The notes: generated by a model not told the origin, from the letters alone. Counted from the first letter of the stretch, positions 8,090-15,642 are shown. The stretch: 15,642 bases of DNA from Spirogloea muscicola (GCA_009602725.1 WELB01000113.1:362785-378426), one strand, 5' to 3'. A program made the numbers and translations.

Positions 8090-8697
8090 CCGAAAGGCAC
8101 CTTAAGAATGTGCTCGCCCATTGAGGATAGGGGCTGGAAAAGCCAGCCCAAAAAAGAATGAACAGAGCACGAGAAGGGGGCCAGGGGGGAAGCGCTAAGA
8201 AAACAAGCACACAAAGAAACGAAGCAGCTAAGAATCACTCAGTAACCCCTGCTAAGCAGCCGCAGATCAGAGATGCTAGGCTTCTGAAGTGGGTCCCCTG
8301 GCCAGAGCCAGAGGCAGCAGCGAGGACTCTGCCGGCACGAAGGTGCAGCGCCCGGGCCATAGACCTCTGCAGCGAGACGGCCAGGCGCATACGACACACT
8401 TGCGCCGGCGACCCGGCTGCAGGAAAGTCGACCGGCTCCCCATGGAAGCGACGGGCAATGGTGTGGCGGGCGAGCTGGGTGAGCAGCTCGAGCCACCGAG
8501 CGACCAGCGCCCCATGGGTGTCGATTGCCAACGGGAAGAACTCGTCTTCCTGCGGATGGTCGGCGTACTTGAGCTCTTTCTTCTTTAGCCCGAGCGGCGC
8601 AGGCAACCGCATACCCACCCTTGGTGGCACATTGGGCTGGGTGTGAGCGGTCGTATGCGTCGGTGGTCACCACGTCCAGGAGAAGACGTGACCCGCC
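8090..8697 (-). mobile_element. 5'-truncated LINE copy with two compensating frameshifts, plus tail
   Basis: On the minus strand it is very close to 5560-6130. It starts at GTCACGTCTTCTCCTGGACG (8697), inside the endonuclease just before LDVV, so it lacks the finger and the first catalytic Asp. About 7 extra bases near 8580-8590 (AAGAAAGAGCTC against the other copy's AAAGAGCTG) shift the frame. A one-base loss near 8285 restores it, so SISDLRLLSRGY-stop at 8239 is back in frame. The tail 8090-8235 carries GGGCTGG 8131-8137 / AAAAG / CCAGCCC 8143-8149. It cannot encode an active enzyme. It forms a long inverted repeat with the copy at 5066-6130. Confidence 0.85.
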
Positions 8698-8707
8698 TTA
8701 AACACAG

Positions 8708-8775
8708 CTATGTAAGACCTTGTCCATAAGTTTGGGCTGGCCTCTCACAGCCACCAGTCAATCTGGCCACGCTTC
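8708..8775 (+). mobile_element. LINE tail module
   Basis: GACCTTGTCCA (8716-8726), then TTTGGGCTGG with a weaker hairpin (GGCTG 8735-8739, CAGCC 8748-8752), then ACCAGTCAATCTGGCC. The same ACCAGTxAATCTGGCC follows the tail near 10357, and itself can fold (CCAG...CTGG). Confidence 0.65.
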
Positions 8776-8811
8776 CTCATTTAAGAAACTACAGCGAATG
8801 GTAATCTGATA

Positions 8812-9190
8812 ACCGTGAGTCAGCAGCCGCAAGTCGGAGTAACTTGCAGTTAGAAAAGAGGCACCTGGACGAGACCCAGAAGCAGCAGTCAACTGCACGG
8901 CCTGCCCGCAAGTGCACTGTGTGAGCTTGGGACCGTCGGAAGGATATGGAAAGCCGCATACGAAATACTTGGGCAAGCGACCCGGCGACGTTGATGCCGG
9001 GCAGCTCACCTTTCTGCTACCGACGTTCAATGGCCTGCCATGCAAGCTGCTGCAGAAGGTCCAGCCATTTTACTGCCAAATGCCCCGTGCACGTGATCTG
9101 CCAGCGCCACAAACTCATTGCCAGCTGAGTGATCAGCATGTACTCGCTCCTTGCCGTTTTCCGCCTTGCCGACCGGGTGCCCTGCTTCCG
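8812..9190 (-). mobile_element. Decayed LINE C-terminal copy
   Basis: Minus-strand reading, changing frame twice. ENGKERVHADHSAGNEF and HVHGAFGSK align with KELKYADHPREDEFF and DTHGALGAR of the 5066 copy. DLLQQLAWQAIERR then has an in-frame TAG, followed by INVAGSLAQVFRMRLSISFR and VHLRAGRAV. It ends ASYSDLRLLTHGYQIT, with Arg changed to His and the stop lost. Clearly a pseudogene copy, older than the one at 8090-8697. Confidence 0.78.
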
Positions 9191-9204
9191 ACGCCGATTT
9201 GTGG

Positions 9205-9265
9205 AGTTCTCTGTTGACCTTGTCCAGCTTTTGGGGCTGGCCTGTCACTGCCATCGACTCCTTTG
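9205..9265 (+). mobile_element. LINE tail module
   Basis: GACCTTGTCCA (9216-9226), then GCTTTTGGGGCTGGCCTGTC, a hairpin in eroded form. No coding remnant directly upstream on this strand; it overlaps the edge of the reverse copy at 8812-9190. Confidence 0.6.
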
Positions 9266-9520
9266 TCCTAGCTGCCGCCCCAGGCTGTAAGCGAGGCACT
9301 ACATCGTGTACCCCCCTTCTGGTGAGCTCCTTCTCTTCCGGATGCTAGTGGATCTGACTTGCGGCTATGACAAGGTTGTTGAGCAGTGGTCACTTCTCTT
9401 CTCCGTGACCTGCGCTCTTCAACTCCTTCAGACTCCTACATCTACTTCTTATGGTCCGCTTCTCAATCAATGCCTGGGTCTCCTGTCTCAGCCAACGCCC
9501 CTCTGGAGGCCGCCTTCTGT
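9266..9520. other. Inter-element stretch
   Basis: No gene supported. A short match, GGATCTGACTTGCGGCT (9349-9365), fits the SDLRL part of the LINE terminus but is followed by a stop, so it may be another very short fragment. Confidence 0.35.
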
Positions 9521-9585
9521 TCTAGCTCCTTCAGACCTTGTCCACTGTCTTAGGCTGGCCTTCCACAAGCATGCGCCCTCATCAA
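9521..9585 (+). mobile_element. LINE tail module
   Basis: GCTCCTTCAGACCTTGTCCA (box at 9534-9544), then CTGTCTTAGGCTGGCCTTCC. The upstream GCTCC(T/C)TCA is shared with the copy at 10311-10330, so the two are close relatives. The hairpin's right arm is eroded. Confidence 0.6.
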
Positions 9586-9794
9586 AAGAATGGTTCTGTA
9601 ACCTAGCCCCAGTTGCTTCGGCTTAGTGCGCCGCAGCACCTCTCTGGAGTTGATTTCACTAGCCAAAGATGTACGAGCTTTACGGCTCATTACCTTGACC
9701 TTCTCGGGCGACCTAAGCAACAAGTGGTGGCCAGACGACGTCATGGGTAGCAAGGCGAGCAGCCAGGTGTCCTCAATGACCTAAAAGAGTAGAA

Positions 9795-9930
9795 GCAGCT
9801 CTTCAGAAGGAAAGAAGAAAGTGCTCGCCCATTGAGAATAGGGGCTGGAACAACCAGCCCGAAAAGGAATGAACAGAGTACGAGAAGGGGGCCAGGGGAA
9901 GCGCTAAGAAACAGAAACAGCTCTTCAGAA
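9795..9930 (-). mobile_element. LINE tail, reverse orientation
   Basis: On the minus strand: TTAGCGCTTCCCCTGGCCCC, CTCGTACTCTGTTCATTC, hairpin (GGGCTGG 9842-9848 / AACAA / CCAGCCC 9854-9860) and CTCAATGGGCGAGCACTTTC. Nearly identical to 6006-6125 but inverted and with no coding part. Confidence 0.8.
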
Positions 9931-10030
9931 GGCGGAGAGAGCTGCGAAAGAAAGTGCTCGCCCACAGAGAAGAGAGGCTGGCAAAGCCAGCCCCAAAATA
10001 GTCAACAATGCCCAAAGCCAGAAGGAAAAA
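9931..10030 (-). mobile_element. Second reverse LINE tail in tandem
   Basis: On the minus strand: ATTGTTGACTATTTTGGGGC, hairpin with GGCTGGC 9976-9982 / AAA / GCCAGCC 9986-9992, then GTGGGCGAGCACTTTC. TCTGAAGAGC occurs at its 3' end and again at the 3' end of the neighbouring reverse tail, a possible short repeat at the joints. Confidence 0.7.
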
Positions 10031-10084
10031 GCTGCCGAAAAAGGACTACACTACAAAACACGAGACGATGCAGAGGGAAGCTCA

Positions 10085-10200
10085 GCGCCCGCGAGTGAGC
10101 TAATCAAGTCAGAGTAGCTCGCTGCAGGGAAAGAGGCACTCCGCCGAGACCGCTGCGAAAGGCGAGCCCACAGAAGATGAACAAGGTCCGACGAAAATAG
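10085..10200 (-). mobile_element. Decayed LINE terminus, reverse orientation
   Basis: On the minus strand GTGCCTCTTTCCCTGCAGCG and AGCTACTCTGACTTGATTAG correspond to GCCTCTTTTCTAACTGCAAG and TTACTCCGACTTGCGG of the copy at 8812-9190 (SFLTASYSDLRL). GTCGGACCTTGTTCATC lies upstream in the same direction. No intact frame. Confidence 0.55.
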
Positions 10201-10224
10201 GGCCATGTGGTCCCTCCCCTCCGC

Positions 10225-10400
10225 CTCCGGCTACTCGGATCTGCATCTCCTGTCTAGAGGTTACTGAGCGTTCCCTGGCTGATGTCTTAGTACTAGTCGT
10301 TCGCACTCAAGCTCCCTCAGACCTTGTCCATTCTTTTGGGCTGGCCTTTCCCAGCCACCAGTTAATCTGGCCGCGCTTTCTCTCCGGCCCTCCGCCTCCG
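10225..10400 (+). mobile_element. LINE terminal fragment (SDLHLLSRGY-stop) with tail
   Basis: TCGGATCTGCATCTCCTGTC continues into SRGY-stop at about 10265. Next come GACCTTGTCCA (10320-10330) and the hairpin GGCTGG 10339-10344 / CCAGCC 10351-10356. ACCAGTTAATCTGGCC is also found after the tail at 8708. Confidence 0.75.
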
Positions 10401-10504
10401 TCCCTCCGCCTTCGCACAGCCCTAACGCCGCCTTCCCTGATCGAAGCCGAGCGCACACCGCGCGGTGACGTCTCTGCTGCGCATTGCTGCTTGCAGGACT
10501 CCTG

Positions 10505-10765
10505 CGTGCCGCGCGCTGCACCTGCGTGCCGGCAGAGCCCTCGCTGCTGCCTCTGGCTCTGGCCAGGGGACCCACTTCCAGGAGCCTAGCTTCTCTGACC
10601 TGCAGCTGCTTAGCAGGGGTTACTAAGTGTTCCGTAGCTGCTTTGTTTCTTCTTGTACTTGTTTGTCTTAGCGCTTCCCCCGGGCCCCTTCTCGTACTTT
10701 GTTCACTCTTATTTGGGCTGGCTTTTCCAGCCCCTATCCTCAATGGACGAGCCCTTTCTCCTGCG
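10505..10765 (+). mobile_element. Short 5'-truncated LINE copy with full tail
   Basis: From about 10513 it repeats the last 110 bases of the 5066 copy with few changes: ALHLRAGRALAAASGSGQG, THFQEPSFSDLQLLSRGY and a stop that is now TAA. The tail follows with TTAGCGCTTCCCCCGGGCCC, hairpin GGGCTGG 10715-10721 / CTTTT / CCAGCCC 10727-10733 and CTCAATGGACGAGCCC. It marks the right end of the array. Weak resemblance to upstream LINE sequence may extend left of 10513. Confidence 0.8.
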
Positions 10766-10769
10766 TGGA

Positions 10770-11880
10770 GTGCGTCACAAGGGAACCACAAGCTTTGCTG
10801 TAGAGTCCCCAAAACTATTGTACTTATACCTATTAAATGCGAAGACCTATATAGGCACACTGAAATAAGAAAATGAATCTGTACTTATGTATTTGTTCAA
10901 GTATATACTTAGACTATGCAGGAAAGCAAGAGACTACGTATACTACGCGGGAAAGCAAGACTGCAGATGTAGATGCAAGGCATTTGCCAGCAACGCTGCA
11001 CAAGGAAATGTAAGCTGCATATAATACACCATGGTCTGCGAGCCCGCTGCAAGAAGTAAGCCTGCTCCTCTTGGAGCCCTGCCCTGACGCCCGAACTGCA
11101 GGACTGCTTGCCGTGCTGGCGCCTCGGCAGTTCTCCTTGAGAAGTATGCACGAAGTACACGAAATTTTCCATGAACGGCATGCACCCTGGTTGACTATGA
11201 GAAGCTACTGCTTGCAAAGTCCGAGCCGCTTGAGGATAAACAAAAACAGCAGGCACATAGCCCACACTTGCAGCACTTAGGCCACAGTGTATACGTCGAT
11301 TACTTGATGCTCTTGCATTTGAGAATTCGGACGTGATTGTCCCTCTTGTCAATCAGAACTCTGTGTCTCCAGTTCCTACAGATGATAATAGCTAAGGTCC
11401 TAGTGTACAGGGGTGGCGGTGCAGCAGCTTGAGGCTGCACCTCAGCCCAGGAGATCCTTCCAGGGGCTAGAGCAGGGTGGGTGAGTGTTGTCTGCTCTGA
11501 GGTACATGTCTCAATCAGCTGCCCCATTCTGCCTTTCAAAGTTTTGCTGAGGGCCCTATACTGTATCACCTACGTGTCAAGCAAGTGGGGGGCAATCAGC
11601 CTGCCCCGCTAATCTGCTAATATAGACTACATGTATAGCAAGTTGGCGCATTTTGCCCTGCTGAGGACTAGTGCTGACTAGCTGCCTCAGGTGTTGGAGA
11701 AAGAAGACCGGCAGCTCTCTCACCTGGAGTAGCAAACCTTGTGAGAGTCCACTTGAGGTCAAGAAGGGGTAAAAGCATCAACAATGCCAATGTCTAGCTA
11801 TGTTGGTCAAATGGTCTGAAGCCGAGCAGGATGGTTGAGCTTGAGCTGGACGATAAATACTAAAAGTGCCACGTTGCCAT
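10770..11880. other. Intergenic / 3' flank of the GH16 gene
   Basis: No supported gene. The part next to 11881 is probably the 3' UTR of the minus-strand GH16 gene. Base composition is more AT-rich than in the flanking genes, especially 10800-10930. I found no TGTAA box on the minus strand here. An open frame on the minus strand at 10909-11352 shows no family resemblance. Confidence 0.45.
10911..10970. repeat. Imperfect tandem duplication, about 28 bases
   Basis: ACTATGCAGGAAAGCAAGAG is followed by the similar ACTACGCGGGAAAGCAAGAC about 28 bases on. Two units only. Confidence 0.55.
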
Positions 11881-14521
11881 TCAGATTGGCGACTCGATGG
11901 TGAGCTCCTTGTAGCTGACTGCATATGGTGAATCACGGCCACTGTAACTCCCAGCCCAGCCGCCACCATTGATGTTGCCAGCATTCCAGATTGACGAGTA
12001 CAAGTACGATGGTTTCACGGGGTAGGGCTGGCCGCTTATTCTTTGTACCTGCCGCACCTGCACGTCATCAATGTACCACCTGCAGTTTCGAGGTAATAAG
12101 AGGCTCTCTGTCAGACCCTTTGCAGCAATTGACCATATTTTAGTGCAGCTTGCAAACGAAGAGACGTGCCAGTTATCTCCTTACAACAGTGCCCTGAAGA
12201 TTGTGCAGCTGTGATAGTCAGTCAGCAGCTCGCCGACCTCGTCACAAGTGAAGGTCACCATAGAGTGAGGTCACGTAAGAGTGGATGTGACAAAGCTTAC
12301 GTGATACTGGATGAGCTCCAGGCAATGGTGTACTTGTGGAAGTCTTCTGAGCAGTCAAAGCCGAGGTTTGTGAGCACCTCGTGACCGCCAACACCATTCA
12401 CGTAATAATTTGTCTGGACCATCAGACTGCTCTTGCCCAGAAACTCAAAGTCGATTTCGTCCTGGTTTGGACTTCCCTCCAGGGAGGACAGCTTAAGTTG
12501 CAACACAACAACAACGGGACAAGAAATGACTTCACTCAGCACCTTCCTCTGCAAGTCCAATGCCATGAGAAATTGTTGCTGCATCATATATCTCGTTTTG
12601 ATGTACCGGCAATGAGACAAGATGCCTACGTAGAAGGAGGTTACAAGGCCGCTTGTATCGCCTGCTGGACATTTGATCATGCCTGTAAACCGACCACTCG
12701 GGTACTGCTGTACAGAGTGGATCCTCCCTCCTGTGGTATGAAACGCGCCGAGTTGATCAGATGCAGCGAAGCAGCAGGACTAACGGCTGTTGAAGTTGCA
12801 GCAGCACTCTCATCTTTCTGCTTACAGTCTGCTCAAGTTTGTAATTACTGTATACATTTGCAAGCTGTTGCTCGCGTTGGAACATGCGGGCTCACCGCAG
12901 TTGGTGCCATCAACCCAGGGTATGATGGCATCATTTCCAGAGATTTTGACGTAATTCTGGCAATAATCAATGACGATGGGGCTCAGGGGAACAGCCACGC
13001 CGTTGGTTGTCGGGGGCGGAGATGCACTAGGTGCATCAACACTGCCGGTGAGGGGTGAGGTTATCATGATTTTATTGTACGTAGTCTGCACAGGCGCCAA
13101 CAAGAGATCCAAGTCAGGTCTCTAGTGTGAAGCAAAGCGATGGCAGAGGAGTCTCTCAATGCATACTACATCCACATACTGCACTTCAGCAGTACAAAAA
13201 GCAGCAGCGAGGAGGCGAGCTTGCTATACAGCAGGGTTTTCGTGGTAAATTCAGAGGCCTTACTGTGTAGGACGATTGTGAGAACGTAAGTGGGCCTGAC
13301 CACTCAGAACCCTGGATATGAGATGCATCCCACATGGAGGCATACAAGTACATGCTCTTTGACGGGTATGACTGCTGTCCCTTGTTGATCTGCCTAACTA
13401 CCTGCCCGTCCACATACCATCTGCAAAACTTCAAGGTTGAGACTCTTGTTTGCACAAGTTCTGTGGATACGCGCTAAGCAGAGATCTGTCAACTTTTTTC
13501 TGGGAATCAGCTCCAGGCTCAGCGATCCAGCGGCTGTACGGACATTTGCGACACTTGGCTGTGGGGAGCCCTCACATGATGCTGCTCGTGTCCCACTTGA
13601 TCGAGTATGTATGATACGCCCCCGAGCAATCAAAGCCAATATCGGTCGCCTGCACGATCAGACCAGACATCTCGGGCTGTAGTATGCGCACTGGCTTTTC
13701 CCGAAGCATGTGTTAGCTATGCTTTCCTTCCAAAGGCTCTCTCAGACCGTCATCTGTCCCCATCGATGCCTGATCAATCAGATTATCTACCACTGTGGAG
13801 GACAAGGCAACTAACCTGTGCCTGGCCAGGAACCCCGTTGACGGCAATGTTAGTCTGCACCTTGGTCTTCTTGTTGCCAAGGAACTCGAGCGTTATGGCG
13901 TCACGACTCGAGTCGCCCTCCAGAGAGGACAGCTGTCCAAGCAGACTCACGGTGGCAGGTCAGGCGGTTGGTGGCTTTGCTGGGAAAAGATCGACTGTGG
14001 TGGACTGGAGGGATGCAGCACTTGGGTGGTGGTGGATTGTTTCTTCAGCAGTCAGTTGCTGACGAGGCACTCGCCAGTCGCGAAGGAACTCACGTAGAAG
14101 GTGGTATCAATGCCGCTCGTGTCACCAGACGCGCACTGGATCTGGGCTGAGAACAGACCCGTGTTGTACTTGTCCACCGAGTGGAAGCGAGCACCTGGAA
14201 GCATGGACCAGTACGGGCTCGGTTAATGGGAGGTATTTGCTGCTGCTAAGCAGCACCAAGCGCCTGACAAGCCCTCCGCATTGTGTGCTTTATCACGCGC
14301 TTCTGGTACTAACCGCAGGTCTTGTCAAACTTGATGGAGTAGCCTTTATCGCTGGCATCGACGTTGTCAGAGCAGTAGTCTATAGCGACCTTCTGCAGGG
14401 GCTTGGCAGCGCCCTGGCTGCCAGTGGACTTCTCGCCATTGGCCACGCCGCTCCCACCGCCGAGCTGGACGCCGCCCACATTGGAGGGCGTTCCGCCGCC
14501 AAAGGATGCAGTGAATATATT
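11881..14521 (-). CDS. Tandem two-domain GH16 (XTH-like) protein, nine exons seen, first exon not settled
   Basis: Minus-strand exons are 14314-14521, 14094-14194, 13816-13932, 13576-13649, 13264-13420, 12896-13085, 12630-12730, 12301-12491 and 11881-12079. They total 1338 bases and stay in frame for 445 residues plus TGA. All introns are GT-AG. The two GH16 domains share three intron positions and phases; the second exon of each is exactly 101 bases. Domain 1 (about 45-219) has FHSVDKY, GDTSGIDTTFYLSSLEG, RDAITLEFLG and WYVDGQVVRQI. Domain 2 (about 260-445) has GDTSGLVTSFYLSSLEG, QDEIDFEFLG with E328, D330 and E332, and WYIDDVQVRQV. GH16 XTH-like enzymes cut or transfer beta-glucans in the cell wall with two Glu; only domain 2 keeps both. 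A linker, DAPSASPPPTTNG, separates them. No signal peptide is seen, so the N-terminus is incomplete. It could be two genes if 13264 is not a splice site. Confidence 0.82.
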
Positions 14522-14593
14522 CTGCAGGGAGAGACCACGACTGTGTTGAGCAGGCAACAGTGCGACCCCATCTTTCGGTCACTGGGGGATGAC

Positions 14594-14598
14594 TTACA
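14594..14598 (-). terminator. Possible TGTAA poly(A) signal of the gene at 14730-15642
   Basis: TGTAA on the minus strand lies about 132 bases after the stop at 14730. TGTAA is the standard poly(A) signal in volvocine green algae. It overlaps the donor-like site described at 14598, so at most one reading is likely right. Confidence 0.35.
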
Positions 14599-14615
14599 GT
14601 CACCCAGTGTGGCAT
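14598..14615 (-). other. Candidate first GH16 exon (MPHWVT), weak
   Basis: ATG CCA CAC TGG GTG ACT ends at a strong donor, GTAAGTC, in phase 0, which matches the next acceptor at 14522-14523 (76-base intron). It gives no signal peptide. The same GTAA may instead be part of a poly(A) signal for the upstream gene. Confidence 0.25.
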
Positions 14616-14729
14616 TGCCACCTTGGAGCACCGTGCAAGGTGCACAGTCGGAAAGGTCTCAAGATCTTCGCCTCTACCAGCCTTGACCAAAGTCAAACGT
14701 TGACCACGGCGTTAACCAAGGCCCCCGGG

Positions 14730-15642
14730 TCAGTGCACGAGGACTCCAAGCACCTCCAATAGAGCAGCACAAGCCTGAAAATGCGCTTCCTGACATGGAC
14801 CCTGTGCATCTGCTGTTCCGTGTGTGTCCTGAGCCTTGACCTCTCCTTTTTTTCTTGCTGGAGAGGGGGTGTAGGAACCATAGCCAAGTGGCACGAGGAT
14901 CGCATACCGTGATCGTCGAAGCGGTCTCCAGGGCAGCCTGCTGCAGGCCTGGTGGTGCAGGCCGGCCGTTGAGCGCCTGCACACATCCTTGAATGCCCAT
15001 CTGGATGAACTCCACCTTGGCCCTGCAAAACGTGGCAGCAGGCGGTGGCGGTCGCCGCGACTCGTGAGCAGTGGGAGCGAGCTGGGCGGCCTCGACCTCC
15101 GCCAGCCGGCACCGAGGAGAGGCAGAGTCTGACGACGGTCCCCCGGAGCCAGCGCAGGGCCGCGAGGGAGGCGTTCAAGCAGTCAGCTTGAGGGGCCCGG
15201 CCGCTGCCAGCCAAGGGCAGGGCGAGCTGGGAGGGGCCTCCTGCGAAGGCCAGCTGCAGTGCAGGCTGGCATCGCTGTGTGACATGCTGCGGGCCAGCGG
15301 GACGAGGGGAGAGCGGAAGCAGAGCGAGCAGCACGCGCGGGAGGGGGGGGGGGTTGCCGAGGCGGACCTGGCGTGGCGGTAGTCGTTCATGCGGAGTAGC
15401 GAGGTGGCCTTGGGGACCTGCTGCAGGCAGCTCTTGAGGAGCTTGAGGCAGACGCGGTTGGACGTGGCGCGCCGCGCCTGGCGCAGGTAGAAGGCGGCGG
15501 TGGTGAGCTGCTTGGTGAGCGCCGCCGCGGCGGCCTGCTGGCCGCCTAGGAGCTTCCGCGTGCCCGCATTGCCGCCTGCGGGCGCGAGCAGCGCGGAGGA
15601 GGCGCGCAGGAGGCGCCGCCAGCCGCGCTGGAGCGAGGCCCA
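14730..15642 (-). CDS. Unrecognised protein, last three exons, enters from the right edge
   Basis: Minus-strand exons are 15368-15642 (open to the edge), 14908-15022 and 14730-14774, with introns of 345 and 133 bases at good sites (AG|GTCCGC ... TTTTGCAG; ACG|GTATGC ... ATTTTCAG). The product is 144 residues ending ALLEVLGVLVH-stop. It is Ala/Leu/Lys/Gln-rich and mostly helical-looking: QQAAAAALTKQLTTAAFYLR, SNRVCLKLLKSCLQQVPKA, MNDYRHARAKVEFIQMGIQG, GLQQAALETASTITACAALL. That pattern suits a helical-bundle or repeat protein. I do not recognise the family, so no function is given. The middle exon is the best evidence that it is real, since its sites and frame agree on both sides. It lies upstream of the GH16 gene in the same direction but is separated by its own stop. 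Confidence 0.6.

Noticed and set aside
4850-10770. LTR retrotransposon or DNA transposon as source of the repeats
   Set aside because: No LTRs, integrase, protease or transposase motifs; inverted tails are separate insertions, not terminal inverted repeats of one element.
10909-11352. Open frame of 147 residues on the minus strand
   Set aside because: AT-richer region, no ATG-supported family match, likely non-coding 3' flank.
13186-13263. C-terminal tail RKPCCIASSPPRCCFLYC as the end of a first GH16 gene
   Set aside because: It lies after a strong donor and does not resemble GH16 ends, whereas splicing to 13085 restores a matching end.
14877-15390. Overlapping minus-strand frames with a basic hydrophobic N-terminus (MHRVHVRKRIFRLVLL) as GH16 signal peptide
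   Set aside because: It overlaps the last exon of the neighbouring gene in another frame and offers no good in-phase donor to the first GH16 exon.
1-15642. CRISPR array or bacterial mobile island
   Set aside because: No regular short repeats with unique spacers; introns and gene families are those of a eukaryote.

Overview
The window looks like nuclear DNA of a green alga (Chlorophyta). Its genes are GC-rich and carry GT-AG introns of about 75-345 bases. Several encode proteins of plant or algal type: a lysophospholipid acyltransferase, an F-box-associated protein of the kind known from land plants, and XTH-like GH16 domains. There is no bacterial operon structure, and I saw no tRNA, rRNA or CRISPR array.

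Left part (1-4830). A lysophospholipid acyltransferase N-terminus runs off the left edge on the minus strand. Head to head with it on the plus strand is a four-exon gene (449-1607) whose spliced product resembles the C-terminal half of a plant F-box protein family. The two candidate start codons share one CCATGG. Next come about 1.7 kb of mostly non-coding DNA holding a decayed LINE copy (about 2063-2640, minus strand), and then an unrecognised Gly/Ser-rich protein gene (3317-4582, minus strand).

Middle part (about 4850-10770). About 6 kb of retrotransposon debris, almost all from the 3' end of LINE-like elements. The coding pieces carry a C-x-C...H...C finger and a restriction-like endonuclease, i.e. 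the C-terminus of an RLE-type non-LTR retrotransposon. Many copies end in nearly the same peptide, SDLRLL(T/S)RGY-stop. They are followed by a 3' tail containing a GGGCTGG-loop-CCAGCCC hairpin and, in several copies, a GACCTTGTCCA box. Tails occur in both orientations, often back to back and without coding sequence. The array includes two near-complete C-terminal ORFs (5066-6005 and 6905-7727), several frameshifted copies and about a dozen tail-only units.

Right part (11881-15642, minus strand). Nine exons (11881-14521) splice in frame into one protein with two tandem GH16 (XTH-like) domains. The first domain has lost the catalytic nucleophile and the second keeps an intact DEIDFE motif. Upstream of it, on the same strand, are the last three exons of an unrecognised gene (14730-15642) that enters from the right edge.

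All splice sites come from reading consensus sites, frame continuity and family resemblance. No transcript data or database search was available.
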